This document shows, one piece after another, positions 17,377 to 25,642 of a stretch of 64,000 nt of DNA (the stretch's first letter is position 1; every line of letters begins with the position of its first letter). Below the pieces are notes generated by a model, which did no database searches, was not told where the DNA came from, and saw nothing but the letters and a program-made list of their open reading frames with translations. The DNA is taken from positions 1,860,001 through 1,924,000 of the forward strand of contig NZ_JAQNDL010000001.1 of NCBI RefSeq assembly GCF_028368995.1, in the 5' to 3' direction. Both the position numbers and the translations under genes were made by a program. This DNA comes from Nannocystis bainbridge. Lineage in GTDB: Bacteria; Myxococcota_A; Polyangia; Nannocystales; Nannocystaceae.

Positions 17377-18498
17377 TCACTCGATCACGCCCATCCGCAG
17401 GCCGTGAGTGGCTCGTTCGAACAGGACCGCGTCGACCGCTCTTCGCAGCTCCGATCTCTGCTCGGGCGTCATCACCTCGGCGAAGGTGCATAGCACCCGT
17501 GGGTCGTAGAAACGAAAGAACCTCGGCTTTGCCTCGCCCTCGACTTCGACCTTGAGGAATTGGCGAAAGTGGCGGCGGACCTTCTCGAAGCCGGCGCTGC
17601 TCTCCACATAAACACCCCAGGCGTCGCCCCAGCCCTCGGTGACGAGGCGCCGCAGCAGCCCCGAGCTCGGTTGCAGGTGGACGAGGTAGGGAGCGATGTC
17701 GTCGAAGGCGCGGCCCTGTTCGCCGTCGTAGAGGGAGGCGTAGGGGTCGATGCTCTCCTCGACGAGCTGGAGGGCGCGTTCGGAGCGGGCGGCGTCGATG
17801 ATGGCGTAGAGGTTGCCGGAGCCGCAGCGGCGCGCGAGCTCGGTGAGGGCGTCGAGGGCGGCGGCGGCGGCGTCGATGGGTTCGGGGGGCGGGGTATGGT
17901 CCTCGACGAGGAAGCGATAGGCCGTGCGGACGGCGGTCATCCAGCCGCGGTTGGCCATCTCGCCATACCATGTGGCCACACCATTGATAGCAAGGCGGTG
18001 CGTACCCTCGGCCTGGACGTGGGCGCTGACGCCGTCCCATACGATCTGAAAGTGCGGTGACCCGGCGGTGTCGCCATGGACGACAAAGTCGGCCTGAGCG
18101 CTGCCGACGGTGCGCGGGACGCCGAGGTCGAGCACGAGCTTGCGGTAGGTCTCGCGCCCGGACCACACCTGCAAGACGCCGCGGCGACGCACGGACGGAC
18201 CGTGCGGCAATTGCGGGTAGCGGCGAAATGTGTAGTCGATCTCCTCGAGCTGGTCGGCGTATTCGGGGTCGATGTCTTCGAGGTTGCGAGCCGCGAGCGG
18301 GCCGAGGGTGGTGCGCATGCGATCTTCCTCGTGAGGCACGCGGCCCTGTTTGGTCTGCTCGGCGATGAACTGGAGCTGTGCCTCGATCTGCCCGAGCAGC
18401 GGCCAGCGCGAGGGGTCGAGCGTGCGGGTGCGGCGGCGGGCCTCGACGAGCACCTGGGCGAAGGCGTCGCGCGACAGAATCCGCATCATGTCGGCCAT
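17377..18498 (-). CDS. DUF4123 (T6SS effector adaptor) with FHA-like N-terminal region
   Basis: 373 residues. The C-terminal part (about 228-345) is a clear DUF4123 domain: 'LYAIIDAARSERALQLVEE', 'YLVHLQPSSGLLRRLVTEGWGDAWGVYVES', 'HFRQFLKVEVEGEAKPRFFRFYDPRVL'. DUF4123 proteins load effectors onto VgrG/PAAR spikes. Residues about 106-200 look FHA-like ('KLVLDLGVPRTVGSAQADFVVHG', 'GSPHFQIVWDGVSAHV', 'INGVATWYG'), though the Arg-Ser-His phosphothreonine-binding set is degenerate. FHA-DUF4123 fusion suggests phospho-dependent control. It follows the PAAR gene by 9 bp and precedes the PAD cassette. ATG 18498; Met at residue 4 or 5 is an alternative. Confidence 0.88.
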   Translation of the reverse strand: MADMMRILSRDAFAQVLVEARRRTRTLDPSRWPLLGQIEAQLQFIAEQTKQGRVPHEEDRMRTTLGPLAARNLEDIDPEYADQLEEIDYTFRRYPQLPHGPSVRRRGVLQVWSGRETYRKLVLDLGVPRTVGSAQADFVVHGDTAGSPHFQIVWDGVSAHVQAEGTHRLAINGVATWYGEMANRGWMTAVRTAYRFLVEDHTPPPEPIDAAAAALDALTELARRCGSGNLYAIIDAARSERALQLVEESIDPYASLYDGEQGRAFDDIAPYLVHLQPSSGLLRRLVTEGWGDAWGVYVESSAGFEKVRRHFRQFLKVEVEGEAKPRFFRFYDPRVLCTFAEVMTPEQRSELRRAVDAVLFERATHGLRMGVIE

Positions 18499-18507
18499 GG
18501 TGTCGCC

Positions 18508-19521
18508 TCAGACGTTGCGGCTGGAGAGGTGGAAGAGCCGCGGGACGTACACCTGCGTGCCGCCGCCCTGGCACGTGATCTGCTCACCGCGATCCGTGGC
18601 GGTGCTCGGGAAGGTCCAGGTGTCGATCACGGAGGCGGCGGTGCTCTTGAGGCCGAACGCAGGGGCTTCGCCGTACTCGACGGTTCGTCTGTCTCTTGAG
18701 ACACGTGTGCCGTCGGGCCCGGAGACGATCGCGGAGGTGCCGAGCTGCTCCGGCGTCAGGTCCGGATCGAGCGCGAAGTACTCGCCGTTGACCCCACCCG
18801 GGTAGCCGCGCTGGTGAAGCGTCCGGGCGGCGACCGCGATCACCTCGACGGGCTGCGAGAGGTCGATCGCGCGGATGTGCGAGGTCAGCCTGCTCGGCTT
18901 GAACTTCTCGCCGGCGTGGGCGGCGTAGAACTGATAGGCGACGGCGACTCTGGCGGCGACCCGTTCGGCGTCGAGCCCATCGTTCAGGTTGGGCTGGGCG
19001 GCGAGCCCCTGCTTGTTGAGCAGCGAGCTCGCCAGCAGATCGCGACCGAGCTCGGCGCCGGACGGAGGTCGGTCGTCGTCGAGGGTCGCGGTGTCGGGGT
19101 CGGGCGGGACGACCTCGGCGGAATCGTCGTGCTGGTCCATCTCCTGGCGCTTGCGCTCGCATTCCTCGCAGAAGGGGGTGCCGCGCCGGGCGGCGCCGCG
19201 GAAGGTGAAGGCCTGGGTGGAGTCGCCGATCACGACCGTCGGGCAGCCGGCGACGATCAGGTCGCCAGAAACGTGAGAACCAGGATCCGATCTGCGGGCA
19301 GCGGGACGACTGTTGATCAGCACGGTCGACGAGCCCTGCCTGATCCTGTCGGTCGGACCGACCGGAAAGCAAACGACGCTGTCCCCCTGGCGCGCGGCGG
19401 GCAAGAACCCGATGATCACGTTGGCGCTGCCGCTGAAGATCGGACCGCCGACGTGAGGGACGGGGCCGGGCTCGGCCTTCGGGCACACGTGGAAGTCGCT
19501 GATTCGAGCGGCGTCAGGCAT
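18508..19521 (-). CDS. PAAR-domain tip protein with toxin-like C-terminus
   Basis: 337 residues. Residues 1-100 form a PAAR domain ('ARISDFHVCPK', 'GSANVIIGFLPAARQGDSVVC', 'GSSTVLINSRPAARRSD', 'IVAGCPTVVIGD'), the cone that sharpens a T6SS or related spike. A Cys/acidic linker follows (about 118-160). The C-terminal 130 residues contain 'HIRAIDLSQPVEVI', 'GLKSTAASVIDTW' and a final 'QGGGTQVYVPR', which I associate from memory with the polymorphic-toxin domain Ntox46/Tse6-like NAD glycohydrolases; this needs a profile search. First gene of the minus-strand operon; divergent from a pseudokinase. Start ATG 19521. Confidence 0.88.
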   Translation of the reverse strand: MPDAARISDFHVCPKAEPGPVPHVGGPIFSGSANVIIGFLPAARQGDSVVCFPVGPTDRIRQGSSTVLINSRPAARRSDPGSHVSGDLIVAGCPTVVIGDSTQAFTFRGAARRGTPFCEECERKRQEMDQHDDSAEVVPPDPDTATLDDDRPPSGAELGRDLLASSLLNKQGLAAQPNLNDGLDAERVAARVAVAYQFYAAHAGEKFKPSRLTSHIRAIDLSQPVEVIAVAARTLHQRGYPGGVNGEYFALDPDLTPEQLGTSAIVSGPDGTRVSRDRRTVEYGEAPAFGLKSTAASVIDTWTFPSTATDRGEQITCQGGGTQVYVPRLFHLSSRNV

Positions 19522-19703
19522 GGATCCGGCGATCCTATCATAAGCCGGACGCGGCGACCCGAGACGCGTGCTGCGGCCGAATGTGGATGGCCGAGATCGC
19601 GCCGGGCGGAGGCGAACACCAGACGAGGCGAGGCTCAGGTGGGTATCGTGATACCCCAATTGACGGGCGCCGGCGATCGCGTGCATGCTCCGCGTTCGTC
19701 GGC

Positions 19704-21449
19704 GTGTCGACCTCGTTCTCACCGCAGATCGGCGAGCGCTTCGCCGGCCGCTATGAGCTCAAGTCGCCGCTCCGGAGCGAGGGCGCGGTGCGGGCGTTCC
19801 TGGCGCTCGATCACCATGCGGGCCTCGACGTCGCGCTGTTGCTGCTCGACCCGACGTGTGCGCACCCGAACGCTTGGGCTGCGTTCGCCCGGATCGTCGC
19901 CGCGGCGACGGCCAGTAAGATCGCGGGGCTGGTGCTGCCGCAGGGGGTCGCCAGCACGCCGCCAGCCCCGCCGTTCTGCCTGGCCGAGCCGCGGGTGTTC
20001 CGCGGGTTCGACAAATTGCGCGACCAGGGGCCGATGCCGTGGCGGCGCGCCCTGATGCTCGGCGAGCGCACGGCTGAGATCCTGCACGCGGCCCACGCAG
20101 CGACGGGCGTCGCTCACCGGATCCTGACGCCGTCGCGCTGCACGCTGACGATTCGCGATGACGTCAGGGTGATCGACTTCGGCGTGGCCGAGCTGGAGCT
20201 CGGCAGTCCGGACGAGGCCGGGTATCGCGCGCCGGAGCAGCGGCAAGGCGGCGGCGACTCGCGCAGCGACGCATATACGCTCGCGGTCATCCTGACCGAG
20301 CTGATCACGAATCAGAAGTCGGCCGGACAGACGCCTCCGCGGCTGCGCTCGCTCGCCGCGGTGCCGCAGCCGGTGGACGATTTCATGGCCAGGGCGTTGT
20401 CTCAGGATCCGGCGCAGCGGCCCGATCTCGCGGCGATGCGCGCCGGGCTCCGCGAGCTGCTGAGTGCCGCCGAGGCGACGACCGCGGCGGCTCCTCGGCC
20501 CAAGCCCAGACGCGATTTCTCCTCGCTCTCGATCCGCTCGGCGCCGCCGGGCGCGAGGGCGGCCCCGTCCGTGATGCCGTCGACGAAGCCGGGACCCGCA
20601 GTCGGAGTGGGCCCGGGTCTGGCGAATGTAGCGAGTCAGCCGGTACGGCCATCGTTACCCTCGATCGCGAAGGCTGCGGCTCCGCGGATGTCGAGCGCAG
20701 AGGTCTCGTTTCAGGCACCCGCGGCCTTCAAGACCGAGCTCCTCCCCCCCGCCCCGCCGACTGCGGCACCTGCGGCCTTCAAGACCGAGCTCCTCCCCCC
20801 GGTCTCATCGACTCCGGCACCTGCGCTCACTGACAGGACTGAGATCTTTCCTCCGGTCTCATCGACTCCGGCACCCCCGCTCACCGACAGGACCGAGATC
20901 TTTCCTCCGGTCTCATCGACTCCGTCCCCCCCGCTCACCGTCAGGACTGAGCTCCTCCCTCCGGTCCTGCGTTTGACGCCGGTGAATGGCGAGCGGACCG
21001 AGGTCGTGCGAGCGGACATCGCAATCGTTCGCGAAGAGCAGGCCGCACCCGAAAAATCGCTCCGAGGTTCGTTCGCGCTGGCCCAGGCGAAGGCGAGCGC
21101 AGCAGTCCTGGTGGCGAGCCCAGGAGCGGCTGCGGGCGCAGACCCGCCGACCGAGAATATCGCCGACCCACTGCCCCCCGTCGATACGACGCTGCTATTG
21201 CCGCCCGAACCGGCACGCCCGGTTCCGGCGGTCGAGCCGCCAGCTTTCGACCCGCTGCCTCCGGAACCGCAGGCTCGGTCTACCGCCGAGGTTCGACCAC
21301 CGGCCGATCGGGTTCAGGCGACGCCGTCGGCGCGATCGCCGACGATCGCTAAGCCGGTGAAAAGTTCGTTCAAGTCGACGTGGATGTGGATCGGCGCCCT
21401 ATGCCTCGCGGGGCTCGTCCTCGCAGCGCTGTGGCTGCTGATCACCTGA
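19704..21449 (+). CDS. Membrane-anchored Ser/Thr pseudokinase with TE(L/I)(L/F)PP repeats
   Basis: 581 residues from GTG 19704. Residues 15-275 have the protein-kinase fold signature, but key residues are missing: the VAxK lysine is replaced ('LDVALLLLD', 43-47), the catalytic loop reads His-Arg-Ile (138-140) instead of HRD, and the glycine loop is poor. DFG (158-160) and APE (176-178) remain. About residues 341-421 hold imperfect repeats of about 20 residues centred on TELLPP or TEIFPP. The rest of the linker is Pro/Ala-rich, with one membrane segment at the extreme C-terminus (about 558-580). Divergent from the PAAR operon, whose adaptor has an FHA-like domain. Confidence 0.85.
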   Translation: MSTSFSPQIGERFAGRYELKSPLRSEGAVRAFLALDHHAGLDVALLLLDPTCAHPNAWAAFARIVAAATASKIAGLVLPQGVASTPPAPPFCLAEPRVFRGFDKLRDQGPMPWRRALMLGERTAEILHAAHAATGVAHRILTPSRCTLTIRDDVRVIDFGVAELELGSPDEAGYRAPEQRQGGGDSRSDAYTLAVILTELITNQKSAGQTPPRLRSLAAVPQPVDDFMARALSQDPAQRPDLAAMRAGLRELLSAAEATTAAAPRPKPRRDFSSLSIRSAPPGARAAPSVMPSTKPGPAVGVGPGLANVASQPVRPSLPSIAKAAAPRMSSAEVSFQAPAAFKTELLPPAPPTAAPAAFKTELLPPVSSTPAPALTDRTEIFPPVSSTPAPPLTDRTEIFPPVSSTPSPPLTVRTELLPPVLRLTPVNGERTEVVRADIAIVREEQAAPEKSLRGSFALAQAKASAAVLVASPGAAAGADPPTENIADPLPPVDTTLLLPPEPARPVPAVEPPAFDPLPPEPQARSTAEVRPPADRVQATPSARSPTIAKPVKSSFKSTWMWIGALCLAGLVLAALWLLIT

Positions 21450-21488
21450 GCGCGACGGCTCGCCCCGAGCAGACGAGGGAGCGCCCGA

Positions 21489-21824
21489 CTATGGGCGCAG
21501 GTTGGCGCGCATCGAGGGATTGCAATTCAAGCAATGATCGCGCCGGGGCCCGGCTCCAAGAATGTCGACACCATCGATTCGCGGCAGTCGCTCGTCCACG
21601 GCCGAACTGGCAGCAAAGAAAGCTACGACAACATCCTGCGCGTTCGAATAAGACTCGGCTGCGAGAATGCCCGCACTCATCTCCGGCACTCTCGCAGCGA
21701 CCTCGTCTCCTGCGACGAGCACGGTCAGCCCGGGAGGCGCCCTCATGTCGAGAGGATCTGCAGGCGCCTCTACCGCGATGTGGAGTTGACGCGCATGATC
21801 CGCTCGAAGCCGGCCAGTCTTCAT
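21489..21824 (-). CDS. Hypothetical protein (doubtful, 111 aa)
   Basis: Lies in the 580-bp gap between the pseudokinase and the efflux operon, where G+C is visibly lower than in neighbours. The N-terminus and the codons just upstream ('VAVEMKTGRLRADHARQ') recall the E-x-K strand and following helix of PD-(D/E)XK nucleases, but no upstream Asp is evident and third-position bias is weak. The open frame extends upstream to 22031. It could be a decayed nuclease or chance; nothing else is seen in this gap. Confidence 0.3.
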   Translation of the reverse strand: MKTGRLRADHARQLHIAVEAPADPLDMRAPPGLTVLVAGDEVAARVPEMSAGILAAESYSNAQDVVVAFFAASSAVDERLPRIDGVDILGAGPRRDHCLNCNPSMRANLRP

Positions 21825-22029
21825 TTCGACCGCGACGCGGCCGCGTTTGCAGAAACACCGGAGAAGCCCTCTGGCGCGGAAGTGCACCCCCTCGCCAAAG
21901 CGCGCCCAAGGTAGCGTAGCTGCCCGTAGGGCGCGAGAGACCTGTAAACGCGACGTAAACCGGGGGTAATTCCGCGGCGGGGCCCGTTGCCGGGCTCCTG
22001 GGCGTTTGCTAGGTACGTACAACGAACGC

Positions 22030-23562
22030 ATGGCTCTGCCTCGCTTCCTGGCGCCGCTCCTGACCGTCGTGCTTCTCGGCGCGGGCGGTTTTTATGCTTA
22101 CCAGCGCTTCGCCGTCACCGAGGCGCCGGCGGTCGAGTACCGGACCCAGCCGGTCGAGCGCGCGCGCCTGACCGCGACGGTCACCGCCAGCGGCACGCTG
22201 TCGCCGGTCAAGACGGTCGCGGTCGGCAGCCAGGTGTCGGGGCGGATCGTCGAGCTGTTCGCCGACTTCAACTCCGAGGTCAAGAAGGGCGACGTGATCG
22301 CCCGCATCGATCCGAGCCTGTTCCAGTCGGACCTGATGAAGACCAAGGCCAGCTACAAGTCGTCGCAGGCCGCGGTGACGCGGGCGATCGCCGACCGCGA
22401 GAACGCGCGCATCAACCTCGACCGCGCCAAGCAGCTGCTCGCCGACAAGGTCGCGCCGCAGGCCGAGGTCGACGCCGCCGACGCCGCCTACAAGGTCGCC
22501 AAGGCCAGCGTGGAGTCGGCGCAGGCGGCCCTGGCGGTGTCCAAGGCGGCGATCGACACCGCCGACGTCAACCTGCTCTACACGACGATCCTCTCGCCGA
22601 TCGACGGTGTCGTGATCTCGCGCGACGTGTCGGTCGGGCAGACGGTCGCGGCCTCGCTGTCGGCGCCGCAGCTGTTCTCGATCGCCGAGGACCTCAAGGC
22701 GATGGAGGTCCACACCAACGTGGCCGAGTCCGATGTCGGCGCGCTCAAGCAGGACATGAAGGTCCGCTTCACCGTCGACGCCTACCCCAACGAGCGCTTC
22801 TTCGGCACGGTGGCGCAGATCCGCAACTCGCCGCTGACGCTGCAGAACGTGGTCACCTACGACGCGGTGGTCCGCGTCGACAACGACTCGCTCAAGCTGC
22901 GCCCCGGCATGACCGCGAGCGTGACGTTCATCGTCGACGAGCGCCGCGACGCGCTGGCCGTCCCCAACGCGGCGCTCCGCTTCACCCCGTCCGACCCGAA
23001 GCTGGCCGCGCTGGCGCCGAAGTCGGCGGGCGGCGAGCGGGGGGGCAAACGCGGGGGCAAGCGCGGCGAGGACTCCGGCGAAGCCAAGGCCGAAGAGACC
23101 AAAACCGAAGACGCCAAGACGGAAGCCGTCGACGCCAAGGCCGATGTCGCGGACGCCAAGGCCGATACGAAGAGCGCCAAGGTCGATGCCAAGGGCGCCA
23201 AGCCCGACACCAAGGCCGACGCCAAGCCCGAGGACACCAAGGCTGCCGAGGCGCCGGCCGAGGACAGCAAGGGCGAGCGGCGGCGGCGTCGCGGGCAGAG
23301 CTCGGAGCTCGACAACAACCGCACCGTGTGGGCGCTCGTCGACGGCCAGCCGAAGCCGGTGCCGGTGCAGATCGGGATCAGCGACGGGGCGATGACGGAG
23401 ATCGTCGGCGGCGAGCTGACCGAGGGCATGCTGGTGATCGTCGGCGCGACCGGGGGCGAGCCGGTGACGAAGGCGGCCACGGGGTCGCCGTTCAACACCA
23501 TGGGCGGCGCGGGCGGTCGCGGCGGCGGCGGCGGCGGCGGCGGTCGTCGCGGCGGGTTCTGA
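22030..23562 (+). CDS. MacA-type periplasmic adaptor (membrane fusion protein)
   Basis: 510 residues. A single N-terminal anchor (MALPRFLAPLLTVVLLGAGGFYAYQ) is followed by a lipoyl/barrel-sandwich ('GTLSPVKTVAVGSQVSGRIVELFADFNSEVKKGDVIARID'), a coiled hairpin rich in Ala/Lys/Asp (about 100-180), and 'LLYTTILSPIDGVVISRDVSVGQTV'. A low-complexity Lys/Ala/Asp insertion interrupts the C-terminal part (about residues 333-423), before the last beta block. The protein ends in a Gly/Arg-rich tail. First gene of an operon with MacB-like ATPase (13-bp gap) and permease. It would link the inner-membrane pump to an outer-membrane channel; none is encoded here. Confidence 0.92.
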   Translation: MALPRFLAPLLTVVLLGAGGFYAYQRFAVTEAPAVEYRTQPVERARLTATVTASGTLSPVKTVAVGSQVSGRIVELFADFNSEVKKGDVIARIDPSLFQSDLMKTKASYKSSQAAVTRAIADRENARINLDRAKQLLADKVAPQAEVDAADAAYKVAKASVESAQAALAVSKAAIDTADVNLLYTTILSPIDGVVISRDVSVGQTVAASLSAPQLFSIAEDLKAMEVHTNVAESDVGALKQDMKVRFTVDAYPNERFFGTVAQIRNSPLTLQNVVTYDAVVRVDNDSLKLRPGMTASVTFIVDERRDALAVPNAALRFTPSDPKLAALAPKSAGGERGGKRGGKRGEDSGEAKAEETKTEDAKTEAVDAKADVADAKADTKSAKVDAKGAKPDTKADAKPEDTKAAEAPAEDSKGERRRRRGQSSELDNNRTVWALVDGQPKPVPVQIGISDGAMTEIVGGELTEGMLVIVGATGGEPVTKAATGSPFNTMGGAGGRGGGGGGGGRRGGF

Positions 23563-23575
23563 ACGGAGCAGGGCG

Positions 23576-24309
23576 ATGTCCGAGCCGATCCTCGAGGCCG
23601 TCGATCTGGTCAAGACCTACACGATGGAGGACGTCGAGGTCCGGGCGCTGCGCGGCGTGTCGCTGGCGGTCCGGCCGGGCGAGTTCGTCGCCATCATGGG
23701 CACCTCCGGCTCCGGCAAGTCGACGATGATGAACATCCTCGGCTGCCTCGACCGCCCGACCTCCGGCAGCTACAAGCTGGCCGGCAAAGAGGTGTCGAAG
23801 CTCGGGCGCGGCGACCTGGCGACGGTCCGCAACAAGGTGCTCGGCTTCGTGTTCCAGAGCTTCAACCTGCTGGCCCGCACCAGCGCGCAGGAGAACGTCG
23901 AGCTGCCGATGGTCTACGCCGGCATCGGCGGGGCCGAGCGGCGCGAGCGGGCGACCTTCTCGCTCGAGAAGGTCGGCCTCGGCAAGCGGCTCGACCACAC
24001 GCCGGCGCAGCTGTCGGGCGGCCAGCAGCAGCGCGTCGCCATCGCCCGCGCGATCGTCAACCGGCCCAAGGTGATCCTCGCCGACGAGCCGACCGGCAAC
24101 CTCGACTCGCGCACCAGCCTCGAGATCATGGCGCTGTTCCAGGAGCTCGGCCGCTCGGGCATCACCATCGTGCTCGTCACCCACGAGCCCGACATCGCCG
24201 AGTTCACCAGCCGCGTGGTGATGATGCGCGACGGCAAGATCCTGTCGGACGTCGCGCAGGCGCCGGTCGACGCCCGCACGGCGCTGGCCAACTTCCAGGA
24301 GGGGGACGC

Positions 24310-24313
<4 letters not shown>
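23576..24313 (+). CDS. MacB/LolD-type ABC transporter ATPase
   Basis: 245 residues, a complete ABC ATPase. Walker A 'GTSGSGKSTMM' (about 42-52), Q-loop 'FVFQSFNLL', signature 'LSGGQQQRVAIARAI', Walker B 'VILADEPTGNLD', and H-loop His in 'VLVTHEPDIAEF'. The 'MNILGCLDRPTSG' and 'GNLDSRTS' blocks are typical of MacB/LolD/FtsE-like mechanotransmission ATPases. ATG 23576 follows GGAGCAGGGCG. It overlaps the permease start by four bases (ATGA), so ATPase and permease are separate polypeptides here rather than the fused MacB of Enterobacteria. Confidence 0.95.
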
Positions 24314-25537
<1,224 letters not shown>

Positions 25538-25539
<2 letters not shown>

Positions 25540-25582
25540 CATGTCCCCGGGGACATGTCCTCGGGGCCATCGTGCGAAAACG
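25538..25582. repeat. GGACATGTCC 14-bp-pitch array, array 2
   Basis: CAT cores at 25540, 25554 and 25568 (14-bp spacing). The first core overlaps the permease stop codon (TGACATG). A fourth degenerate unit may follow. Confidence 0.75.
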
Positions 25583-25628
25583 TCCCCGCCCCGCCCGCGA
25601 GCTGCGGGCGCGCGCCGGGGCCGTCGGG

Positions 25629-25634
25629 TATAGT
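25629..25634 (+). promoter_or_regulatory. TATAGT -10 element, probably leaderless start
   Basis: TATAGT ends nine bases before the ATG at 25643, so transcription would begin at or near the start codon. No -35 hexamer is evident. The same arrangement occurs before the gene at 62420. Confidence 0.45.
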
Positions 25635-25642
25635 CGGGGCTG

